This document shows positions 1 to 7,585 of a stretch of DNA of 9,863 nt, in pieces. The position numbers and the translations under genes are program-made. The stretch is from DASZVN01 sp035547055 (GTDB taxonomy: Bacteria; Pseudomonadota; Alphaproteobacteria; Rhizobiales; Methylopilaceae). Each line of letters begins with the position of its first letter. Within the stretch, counting starts at the first letter, position 1. The stretch is from positions 1-9,863 of the forward strand of contig DASZVN010000157.1 of NCBI GenBank assembly GCA_035547055.1. Reading direction: 5' to 3'. Under the pieces are notes generated by a model, which saw nothing but the letters and a program-made list of their open reading frames with translations, had not been told where the DNA came from and did not search any database.

Positions 1-1
1 C

Positions 2-1312
<1,311 letters not shown>

Positions 1313-1352
1313 TCCGGTCGCATTGCTGCCCGATGGTGGGAATAGTGCTGCC

Positions 1353-1378
1353 GGCGCGGCGCCGAATGCCGCTGCGCC
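1353..1378. repeat. Hairpin in the gap between the dehydrogenase and asmA-like genes
   Basis: GGCGCGGC (1353-1360) can pair with GCTGCGCC (1371-1378) over 8 bp, including one G-T wobble, around a 10-base loop. There is no T run after it on either strand, so it is not a standard intrinsic terminator. In DNA this GC-rich such a stem may be chance. It lies 27 bases before the GTG of the next gene and is the only structured element in the 93-base gap. Confidence 0.35.
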
Positions 1379-1405
1379 ATCTCGCGAGCGGGTGCGAAGG
1401 ACGAC

Positions 1406-4400
1406 GTGAACACCATTCTGACCGGCCTCGGCATCGCGCTGGTGCTCGCGCTGGCGGCGGCGTTGCTCGCGCCCTGGTTCATCGACTGGAACGCCTATCG
1501 GCCGATGTTCGAGGCCCGCATCGCGGCCGCGCTCGGCGTGCCGGTCCGGATCGCTGGGCCGGTCTCGGTCACCCTGCTCCCGACGCCGCATCTCCGCCTG
1601 ACCGACGTCCGCGCCGGCCGTAGCGCCGACCAGCGCCTCGCGGTGAAGGCGCTGTCGTTCGACCTCGCGATCACGCCGCTCCTGAGTGGCCGCTTCGCGC
1701 TCACTGACCTCAGGATCGATCAGCCGACGCTGGTCGCGACGGTCGATGGCAACGGCAAGGCGCTGCTCCCGTTCGATCCGGCCAGGGTCGGGGGCGAGCA
1801 GCTCGGCGCGATCTCGGTCGCCGACGTGACGGTGGCGGACGGCATCGTCGAACTGGTCGACGGCCTGACCGGCGAGCGCCGCCGCCTGACCCACGTCTCC
1901 GCGAGCGGCAGCGCGACCTCGCTCGCCGGCCCGATGAAGCTGGCTGGTCAGGCCACCACGGACGGCGCCCGCTACCGCTTTCGCCTCTCGACCGGCACCT
2001 TCCAGCGCTCGCGCGGCAGTGTCCAGCTCGCGGTGACGCCGGCCGGCGGCGGCCCGACGCTCGACCTCGACGGCACGCTGGCGGGGGGCGCTGGCCAGCC
2101 GCTCTTTACCGGCCGGGCGGCGCTGAAGCCGTCGCCCGATCCGCGCGCCGCGCCGGGCACCGAGCCGCCGTGGCAGTTCACGGGCCGCGTCACCGCCTCG
2201 CCGCGGAAGATCGTGGCCGATCAGCTCGACCTCCAGTTTGGCGCGGCAGCGCGGGCGCTGCACCTCAACGGCTCGGCCGAGATCGACCTCGGCCCCGAGC
2301 GCGGCATCGCGCTGGTGCTGCAGGCGCGCCAGCTCGACCTCGACCGTGCCCGCGGGATCGGCGCCGACGCCCCGGCGGAGCCGCCGCTCGCGGCGTTGCG
2401 CGAGTTCGCGAGCCTCCTGCCGACGCTGCCGCCGCCGGCGTGGCCGCTTAACGCCTCCGTTTCGGTCGGCTCGGTGGTCCTCGGCGGCGACCTCGTCCAG
2501 GACGCTGCTTTGTCGTTGAGCGCGGGGCGGGGCGGCTGGACCATCGACCGCCTCGCCATGGCGCTGCCGGGGCAGACGCGCCTCGACCTGACCGGCGCGG
2601 TCAGCGCCACGCACGACGGGCCACGCTTCCAGGGCGACGCCTCGCTCGATGCGGCCGATCTGCCGGAGCTGCTGCGCTGGCTCGGGGCGAAGCCCGGCCG
2701 GAGCGGCATCGTCCCGGTGCGGCGGTTCGCGCTCCGAGGGCGGGTCACCGCCGCGCCGGGTCAGGTCGCGCTCGACGATGTCCGCGTCGCGGCGGGCGGC
2801 GCGACGCTGACCGGCCGCGTGGCATGGCGGGACCAGCCGAAGCCCGGCCTTGCGGTGACGCTGACGGCCGACCGGCTCGACGTCGACCGGCTCGGGCTTC
2901 CGCCGCTGGTCGCGGCGCTCGGCGGCAGCCGGGAGGATCCGTTCGCCGGCATCGATCTCGACCTCGTCCTGAAGTCGCAGCGGCTGGCCTGGGCCGGGGT
3001 CGAGGCGAGCGGCGTCGACGTCGATCTCAGCCACCGTGGCAGCCGGCTCGTCATCCGGCGGCTGAAGCTCGCCGACCTCGGCGGGGCCGCGCTCGACGTC
3101 CACGGCACTCTGGTGCTCGCGGGCGGCCACCCGACCGGCGATCTCGCCGCGAGCCTCGACGCCAGGAGCCTCGATGGGATCGTCGGTGCGCTGCGGGCGG
3201 CTTCGGTTGCGCCCTCGATCGCCGATGCCGTCGCGGCCCGCGCCACGGCGCTGGCGCCGGCCCATGTCACGCTGCGGCTGAGCGGAACTGCCAAGGCGAA
3301 GGCGCTCGCCGTCGACCTTTCGGGCAAGCTGGCCGGCACCACCATCACCGCCGACGGACGCATCGAGCGGGCGGAGCTCGATGCGCCGCTCGACGCCAGG
3401 CTGGCGGCCGCGAACCCCGACGCGGCGGCACTGCTGGCGCAGCTCGGCGTCGCCACGGCGCCGTTCGGCAAGGCTGGCGCGGCCGACCTCCGCGTCGAGC
3501 TGTCGGGCACGCCCTCGCGCGGGGCCTCGCTCGATGGCAGCGCGACCCTCGCCGGCACCGCCTTCGCCTTCGACGGTCGCCTCGACGCGACCCGTCCCGC
3601 CGCTGCGGCCGCGCGTGGCCGGCTGACCGCCGCCGGCGACGATGTCGGGCCGCTGCTGGTGCTGCTTGGCCGGGCGCCGCCGGCGGCGCTGCCGGCGCTG
3701 CCGCTTCGCCTCCAGGCCGAGGCTCGGTTCGATGGTCACGGCGTCGTGCTCGACTCGTTGTCCGGCGCGCTTGCCGGCCACGGCGTCGGCGGCAGGCTCG
3801 GGTGGCGCGACGGCGTCTTGGCCGGCACATTGAAGCTGCCGCGTTTCGCGCTGGCCGATCTCCTCGGCATGGCGCTCGGGCCGCTCGCGGTCGGGGAAGG
3901 CGAGGGGGCCTGGCCCGACGGGCCCCTCGCGCCGGGCCTTCTCGCGGGCCTCAGCGGCAAGATCGCGCTCGCCTGCGATCGCTTCGCGCTTCTGCCGGGA
4001 GCAGTGCTGGACGGTGCGGGTTTCACCCTCGCGCTCGCGCCGGGCGAAATGGGGCTGGAGGCGATGAAGGGCACGCTCGCCGGCGGCACCTTCAGCGGCG
4101 AGCTGCATCTGCACCGCATCGCTGGCCAGGCGGCGCTCTCGCTCCGCGCCAAGCTCGACCGTGCCGACCTTTCGGAGCTCGCGTGGCGGCGCGACGGCGG
4201 CGCCGTCGCGACCGGCCTGGTGTCGTTCAGCGCCGACGCTCAGGGCACCGGCAAGAGCCTCGCTGCGATCGTCGCGAACCTCGCCGGCGGCGGCTCGGCG
4301 ACCGTGACGGGCGCGCGCATCCCTCGGCTCGATCCCGGCGCCTTTGCCCGGGTGGCGAAGGCGGCCGACGCAATGGATCCGATCGAGCCGGCTCAGATCG

Positions 4401-5143
4401 CGCCGCTTACCGAGGCGGAACTCGCCAAGGGCGGGCTCGACGCCGGCACGCTGACGAGCGCTTTCACCATCGCCGGCGGCACGCTCCGCGCCGACGTCGC
4501 AGCGGACACGGTGGCGGCCACCGCCTCGGCGCATGCCAGCCTCGCGCTCGCGCCGCTGACGGTCGCCGCTGCCATCCGGCTGGCGCCGGCGACGGCCCCC
4601 GACGGTGGCGATGCGCCGCCCGAGATCGCGCTTCGTTTCGACGGGCCGCTCGCTGCGCCGCGCCGCACCCTCGATGTGACGCCGTTCACGGGCTATCTCA
4701 CCATGCGGTCGGTCGAGCGCGAGGTGAAGCAGGTCGAGGTGCTGGAGGCCGAGCGGCGCCGTCAGGAGGCCGAGCGCGCCGCCGCCGCCAAGGCCGAGGC
4801 GGAGCGGCAGGCGGCCCTTGCTGCAGAGAAGGCGGCGGAGGAGAAGGCCGCGGTCGACAAGGCTGCCGCCGACAAGGCCCAGGCCGAGAAGGACGCAGCG
4901 GCCCGGGCTGAGGCGGAGAAGGCAGCAGCCGTGCGGCCGCTGCCGCCCCTGGCGCCGCCGCGCGAGATCGGCCGTCCGCCGGGCGCGTCGTCGCCGCGGA
5001 TCGTCGTCGGCCAGCCGCTCGACACCCGCCCGCGCACCGTCCTGCCCGGCCTCGATTCCGGCCCCCGCATCATCGTCCTGCCACGTCCCGCGGTGCCGGC
5101 CGACAACGACCCCATCGGTGCCCTGATCGACGGCCGGCCCTGA
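1406..5143 (+). CDS. AsmA-family envelope protein with coiled-coil, proline-rich tail
   Basis: AsmA-family proteins are long inner-membrane-anchored periplasmic proteins linked to outer-membrane assembly and lipid transport across the envelope. This one is 1245 residues. Residues 5-25 form a single hydrophobic anchor, followed by FIDWNAYRPMFE and LLPTPHLRLTDVRAG, the characteristic AsmA N-terminal domain. The middle is repetitive beta-rich sequence with many LDG/LDA and L-x-L strands, as expected of a lipid-groove fold, and the AsmA C-terminal region ends around FTGYLTMRS (from 1094). Residues 1103-1177 are an Ala/Glu/Lys/Arg-rich predicted coiled coil, and 1178-1245 are Pro-rich with RP and PP pairs. 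The GTG start is chosen because GAAGGA (1396-1401) sits 4 bases upstream and the anchor follows at once. The preceding gene is 93 bases away on the same strand, so cotranscription is possible. Which lipid or assembly client it serves is unknown. Confidence 0.9.
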   Translation: MNTILTGLGIALVLALAAALLAPWFIDWNAYRPMFEARIAAALGVPVRIAGPVSVTLLPTPHLRLTDVRAGRSADQRLAVKALSFDLAITPLLSGRFALTDLRIDQPTLVATVDGNGKALLPFDPARVGGEQLGAISVADVTVADGIVELVDGLTGERRRLTHVSASGSATSLAGPMKLAGQATTDGARYRFRLSTGTFQRSRGSVQLAVTPAGGGPTLDLDGTLAGGAGQPLFTGRAALKPSPDPRAAPGTEPPWQFTGRVTASPRKIVADQLDLQFGAAARALHLNGSAEIDLGPERGIALVLQARQLDLDRARGIGADAPAEPPLAALREFASLLPTLPPPAWPLNASVSVGSVVLGGDLVQDAALSLSAGRGGWTIDRLAMALPGQTRLDLTGAVSATHDGPRFQGDASLDAADLPELLRWLGAKPGRSGIVPVRRFALRGRVTAAPGQVALDDVRVAAGGATLTGRVAWRDQPKPGLAVTLTADRLDVDRLGLPPLVAALGGSREDPFAGIDLDLVLKSQRLAWAGVEASGVDVDLSHRGSRLVIRRLKLADLGGAALDVHGTLVLAGGHPTGDLAASLDARSLDGIVGALRAASVAPSIADAVAARATALAPAHVTLRLSGTAKAKALAVDLSGKLAGTTITADGRIERAELDAPLDARLAAANPDAAALLAQLGVATAPFGKAGAADLRVELSGTPSRGASLDGSATLAGTAFAFDGRLDATRPAAAAARGRLTAAGDDVGPLLVLLGRAPPAALPALPLRLQAEARFDGHGVVLDSLSGALAGHGVGGRLGWRDGVLAGTLKLPRFALADLLGMALGPLAVGEGEGAWPDGPLAPGLLAGLSGKIALACDRFALLPGAVLDGAGFTLALAPGEMGLEAMKGTLAGGTFSGELHLHRIAGQAALSLRAKLDRADLSELAWRRDGGAVATGLVSFSADAQGTGKSLAAIVANLAGGGSATVTGARIPRLDPGAFARVAKAADAMDPIEPAQIAPLTEAELAKGGLDAGTLTSAFTIAGGTLRADVAADTVAATASAHASLALAPLTVAAAIRLAPATAPDGGDAPPEIALRFDGPLAAPRRTLDVTPFTGYLTMRSVEREVKQVEVLEAERRRQEAERAAAAKAEAERQAALAAEKAAEEKAAVDKAAADKAQAEKDAAARAEAEKAAAVRPLPPLAPPREIGRPPGASSPRIVVGQPLDTRPRTVLPGLDSGPRIIVLPRPAVPADNDPIGALIDGRP

Positions 5144-5179
5144 GCGCCCGCCTGAGACGAAGGACGGATCGCCCGCGAA

Positions 5180-5291
5180 GCGGAAGAGGGCATCGCCCCG
5201 CTGCGCCGACACGCCGGTAGAACGCCGCTCGCTCTCCGCCCGTCTCACGGACTCGCTGCAAGACGTCTGCTTCTGCAAGGGGAGAAGGAAA
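5180..5291. repeat. Possible dispersed intergenic repeat after the asmA-like gene
   Basis: The gap from 5144 to 5335 has no convincing gene. Part of it, notably the segment around 5226-5255 with GCTCGCTCTCC followed by GCCCGTCTCACGGACTCGC, resembles short repeats I know from alphaproteobacterial intergenic regions, where the reverse strand reads as a spurious peptide with RVRETGGER. Only one copy is in this window, so repetition cannot be shown here. The segment includes the 8-bp palindrome AGACGTCT (5261-5268). No clear intrinsic terminator for the asmA-like gene is visible. Confidence 0.3.
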
Positions 5292-5307
5292 AAGCCGGCC
5301 GCGGAAG

Positions 5308-5328
5308 TATCTTGACAATGTCAGGATA
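5308..5328. promoter_or_regulatory. 21-bp palindromic operator, probably for the TetR-type regulator
   Basis: The left arm TATCTTGACA (5308-5317) and right arm TGTCAGGATA (5319-5328) are inverted repeats around a central A, matching at 9 of 10 positions; the inner TGACA/TGTCA is perfect. Size and symmetry fit a TetR-family dimer site, and a TetR-family gene begins about 530 bases downstream in the same unit. The left arm contains TTGACA (5312-5317), an exact -35 consensus. The best -10 match at normal spacing is the weak CATGTT at 5335-5340. Bound repressor would cover the promoter, giving negative autoregulation of the whole unit. The palindrome is seen directly; the assignment to this regulator is inferred from position. 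Confidence 0.7.
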
Positions 5329-5392
5329 AGCAATCATGTTTCGCGCCGAACGGGTCGAGCCGCGGCGAGGTCCCGATGCGGGTGGCAACCTC

Positions 5393-5908
5393 ATGACCAT
5401 GATCACGGAGATCGTCGTCCACACGCCGGTCTGGGTCTGGCTGATCCTGGCCTATCTGCTCTTCATGGGCGTGCGTTCGCTATGGCCGCGCACGGTCGGC
5501 TTCACCCGCCTGGCGATCATGCCGGCGGTCTTCTTCGTCTGGGGCCTGTGGACCCTGTTCGAGACCTTCCGCCTGACGCCGCTCGCGGTCGGGCTGTGGG
5601 TCGTCGGCCTCGTCATCGGCGGGGCGATCGGGGCCACGCTGGTGGCGCGGCTCTCGATCGGCGCCGACCGCGAGCGCGGGCTGCTCCACATGCCGGGCTC
5701 GCCGGTCAATCTCGTCCTGATCATCTTGATTTTCGTGACGAAATACTATTTTGGCGTGCGCATCGGCATGGCTCCCGATCTTGTGCGCGACCCTGGCTTC
5801 GTCGCGTTCGATCTCGGGATCTCGGGCATCCTCACCGGCATCTTCCTCGGCCGCTTCTATGGCTACTGGCGCAAGCTCCAGACCGCCCCGGCCGGCAGTC
5901 CTGCCTGA
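5393..5908 (+). CDS. Five-helix membrane protein, DUF6622-like
   Basis: A small integral membrane protein of unknown function; the pattern of an N-terminal HTPVWVWLILAYLL helix resembles the family I know as DUF6622, but I cannot confirm this by search. From the chosen start it has 171 residues and five hydrophobic segments at about 10-28, 38-58, 64-84, 105-123 and 137-155, with a short basic C-terminus. The ATG at 5393 is preferred because GGGTGG (5380-5385) lies 7 bases upstream and the first helix follows within ten residues, as in relatives. The ATG at 5336 would add 19 polar residues. It has AGGA (5323-5326) upstream, but that lies inside the operator, and a transcript from the TTGACA promoter would start downstream of it. 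ATG 5399 is a further option. It is the first gene of the unit with the TetR regulator and Mpo1-like protein. Confidence 0.85.
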   Translation: MTMITEIVVHTPVWVWLILAYLLFMGVRSLWPRTVGFTRLAIMPAVFFVWGLWTLFETFRLTPLAVGLWVVGLVIGGAIGATLVARLSIGADRERGLLHMPGSPVNLVLIILIFVTKYYFGVRIGMAPDLVRDPGFVAFDLGISGILTGIFLGRFYGYWRKLQTAPAGSPA

Positions 5909-6530
5909 GCCGGCGCGCAAGCGCTACCACCACGGCGATCTTCGCGGCGCGTTGGTCCGGGCGGCCGAGGAACTGCTCGAGGAGGTCGGGCCCGACCGGC
6001 TGACGCTGCGCGAAGCGGCGCGGCGGGCCGGCGTGTCCCACGCCGCGCCGGCCCATCATTTCCGCGACCTCACCGGTCTCCTCAGCGAGGTCGCGGCGTC
6101 GGGGTTCGAGGGGCTCGCCGGCGCGATAGCCTCCTCCGCCGCGGCGGCGCATGCGGCGGGAGAGGACGAGCTGTCGGCGACCGGGCGGGCCTATTTCGCC
6201 TTTGCGCTGGCGCATCCCGGCCTGTTCCAGCTCATGTTCCGCTCGCAGGTCATCGACATGAGCGCGCCCCGCCTCGATGCCGCTTCGTCGGCGGCGTTCG
6301 CGGCCTTCGCCGACGCTGCCCGCGCCTCCGGCGAGGTCGGGGACGAGGCCGGCGGCGATCCGCTCGCGCGCATGGCGACCCTGGTGCGCAACTGGGCGAT
6401 GGTCCACGGCTTGGCGTTCCTCGCGATCGACGGCCGGCTTGCGGGGATGCTGCCCGACGGGGCGACGCTCGCGGCGCTCACCGAGGCCATCCTGGCGCCG
6501 GCTCCCGCGAAGACGCCCGCAGGCGTATGA
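5859..6530 (+). CDS. TetR/AcrR-family transcriptional regulator with WHG domain
   Basis: A dimeric ligand-responsive repressor type. From ATG 5859 it is 223 residues. The DNA-binding domain starts at KRYHHGDLR (about 21-29), with the helix-turn-helix at about 48-70 (LTLREAARRAGVSHAAPAHHF), very typical of the family. The C-terminal ligand domain carries HPGLFQLMF and then W179, H183 and G184 in NWAMVHGLAFL, the signature of the WHG domain. ATG 5859 is the only ATG, GTG or TTG between the frame's far-upstream ATG and the KRYHHGD motif. It has no clear ribosome-binding site and overlaps the preceding gene by 50 bases, so translational coupling is likely; a non-standard CTG at 5901 would give a more usual N-terminus. 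The ligand is unknown. The palindrome at 5308-5328 is its probable operator. Confidence 0.92.
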   Translation: MATGASSRPPRPAVLPEPARKRYHHGDLRGALVRAAEELLEEVGPDRLTLREAARRAGVSHAAPAHHFRDLTGLLSEVAASGFEGLAGAIASSAAAAHAAGEDELSATGRAYFAFALAHPGLFQLMFRSQVIDMSAPRLDAASSAAFAAFADAARASGEVGDEAGGDPLARMATLVRNWAMVHGLAFLAIDGRLAGMLPDGATLAALTEAILAPAPAKTPAGV

Positions 6531-6561
6531 TCGACGCGCCACCGGCCGTGGAGGCGCGCGA

Positions 6562-7101
6562 ATGAACCCGTTCATGCTCGATCAGGCGGCGATGTACACC
6601 GCCTATCACCGCGACCCGCGCAACGTCGCGACCCACGTTCTCGGCGTGCCGGCCATCGTCTTCGCCATCATCATGGCGCTCCAGCGCGTGCCGCTCGACA
6701 TGGTGCTGCCGGGGCTGACGCTGGCTTGGGTCGTCTTCATCCTGGCGGCAGTCTTCTATCTTTGGATGCACACGCTGGCGGGCTTCGTGCTCGACGTTCT
6801 GCTGCTGGCGGCGACCTGGGGCTCCGGCGCGCTGGCGATGCCGCCGGTCGGCGGCTACTGGGTCATCGCGGCGGTGCTGTTCGTCGGCGGCTGGATCCTG
6901 CAACTCGCCGGCCACGGCTTCGAGGGCCGCCGGCCGGCGTTCGCCGACAACCTCCTGCAGATCCTGGTGGCGCCGCTGTTCCTGGTGTTCGAGGGCCTGT
7001 TCGCGCTCGGCATCGCTCGTGACGTGAAGGACGCGATCGCAGCCCGCAGCGTGGGCTACGGCCTCGGCGGGCGGCCGGCTTCCTCTTCGGGTCACGCTTG
7101 A
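6562..7101 (+). CDS. Mpo1-like (DUF962) membrane protein, putative 2-hydroxy fatty acid dioxygenase
   Basis: The family's characterised member, yeast Mpo1, is an iron-dependent dioxygenase in alpha-oxidation of 2-hydroxy fatty acids; bacterial members are mostly untested. This protein has 179 residues. H16 and H25 in AYHRDPRNVATHVLGVP, H70 in FYLWMHTLAG and H118 in GHGFEGRRPAFADNL are the candidate metal-binding histidines, and the family pattern continues with VAPLFLVFEGLF. Hydrophobic segments lie at about 26-41, 49-67, 72-92, 100-117 and 132-151. The start at ATG 6562 has an excellent GGAGG (6550-6554) 7 bases upstream. It follows the regulator's stop by 31 bases on the same strand, so the two are probably cotranscribed. 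The substrate here is not known; a hydroxylated lipid is the family-based guess. Confidence 0.9.
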   Translation: MNPFMLDQAAMYTAYHRDPRNVATHVLGVPAIVFAIIMALQRVPLDMVLPGLTLAWVVFILAAVFYLWMHTLAGFVLDVLLLAATWGSGALAMPPVGGYWVIAAVLFVGGWILQLAGHGFEGRRPAFADNLLQILVAPLFLVFEGLFALGIARDVKDAIAARSVGYGLGGRPASSSGHA

Positions 7102-7140
7102 CGACCCGTGGCGAAAGGCGCACGCTCGCTTGGTCGTCAA
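7098..7140. repeat. Perfect 9-bp inverted repeat spanning the mpo1-like stop codon
   Basis: TTGACGACC (7098-7106) is the exact reverse complement of GGTCGTCAA (7132-7140), and the left arm includes the TGA stop of the Mpo1-like gene. Inside, CGTG (7107-7110) can pair with CACG (7121-7124), and GC with GC beyond a bulged base, making a longer stem around GAAAG. No T run follows on either strand. It could act as a 3' stabilising hairpin, a weak terminator or a protein site; the sequence does not decide. Confidence 0.6.
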
Positions 7141-7441
7141 ATCGAGAAGCCTGGAGGTCTAGAAAAATGAAACCCCCGGCGAGTTCTCAGCCGCATTGCC
7201 GTCCGGCGTGACGACGTCGAGCGGTGAGCGGCAGCCCCGACAATCCATCGAACTGAGCGGACGAGGATAAGGAGATCTTGCAGCGCTTGCGCTGTCGGCC
7301 CTGAGATCTGGCGCGAGCTCTGCGGAGACGACGTTATTCTCCGTCCGATTGAAAAGTAGTTTGCTTTCCGGCATTCCCCGAAGCGCGCCGTCGTCCCCGG
7401 AGACCGGCGCCAGCCAATTGTTGGAATCGACCGAGCGAACG

Positions 7442-7476
7442 GCGCCCCGGCCCTCACCGGGGCGCTCTCGTTTTGT
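7442..7476 (+). terminator. Strong intrinsic terminator
   Basis: GCGCCCCGG (7442-7450) pairs perfectly over 9 bp with CCGGGGCGC (7457-7465) around the 6-base loop CCCTCA, and is followed by TCTCGTTTTGTT on the plus strand. There is no T run on the opposite side, so it works in the plus direction. It lies 340 bases beyond the Mpo1-like stop, so it ends either a long 3' leader from that unit or a separate small transcript. Confidence 0.85.
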
Positions 7477-7484
7477 TGCCCGTT

Positions 7485-7574
7485 GTCATCTCGGACACGC
7501 GAAGCCCAATCCGGGATCCGGGGACAGCACCTGCCCTTGATCCCGGCTCTCCGCTTTGCTCCAGCCGTGATGAC
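7485..7574. repeat. 90-bp palindromic intergenic element (RIME-like)
   Basis: The ends GTCATCTCGG (7485-7494) and CCGTGATGAC (7565-7574) are inverted repeats at 9 of 10 positions. Further in, GCGAAGC (7499-7505) can pair with GCTTTGC (7553-7559) with one wobble, and CCGGGATC (7511-7518) pairs perfectly with GATCCCGG (7539-7546), so the whole element can fold into one long hairpin. The wording is close to dispersed palindromic repeats I know from Rhizobiales genomes. It ends 11 bases from the leuD-like stop codon and may terminate or protect that transcript. One copy is seen here, so its repeat status is from prior knowledge. Confidence 0.7.
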
Positions 7575-7585
7575 GGGGGGAGGAG

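Larger units (their letters stand above)
7102..7585. other. Gene-free interval of lower GC between the mpo1-like gene and leuD-like gene
   Basis: No convincing gene fills these 484 bases. The part from 7141 to 7440 is visibly less GC-rich (about 52-60% in the lines I counted) than the flanking genes. It contains CAGCGC (7281-7286) facing GCGCTG (7289-7294), flanked by AGATCT at 7273-7278 and 7304-7309. On the minus strand, a short imperfect stem at 7177-7193 is followed by a T-rich tract (7159-7172) that could be a weak terminator for the leuCD transcript. The right part holds the terminator and large palindrome listed separately. Open frames here lack family resemblance and good starts. Confidence 0.6.

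Noticed and set aside
2824..4911. 695-residue plus-strand open frame inside the AsmA-type gene
   Set aside because: Out-of-frame shadow; the translation is dominated by Arg, Gly and Ala, the usual product of a shifted GC-rich gene.
5070..5333. Minus-strand 87-residue frame across the gap after the AsmA-type gene
   Set aside because: The peptide matches the spurious reading of a common intergenic repeat, and its start falls inside the palindromic operator with no ribosome-binding site.
5336..5392. Upstream ATG 5336 as start of the DUF6622-like protein
   Set aside because: It would add 19 polar residues before the first helix, and its ribosome-binding site lies within the operator; a promoter using the TTGACA would begin transcription after this ATG.
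7167..7211. 14-codon mini frame after GGAGG (7153-7157), a possible leader peptide
   Set aside because: The ribosome-binding site is good, but there is no run of a regulatory amino acid, no attenuator pair and no gene downstream on this strand to regulate.
7159..7374. Minus-strand 71-residue frame in the low-GC interval
   Set aside because: No recognisable family, poor start context, and composition unlike the host's genes; kept only as part of the unexplained island.
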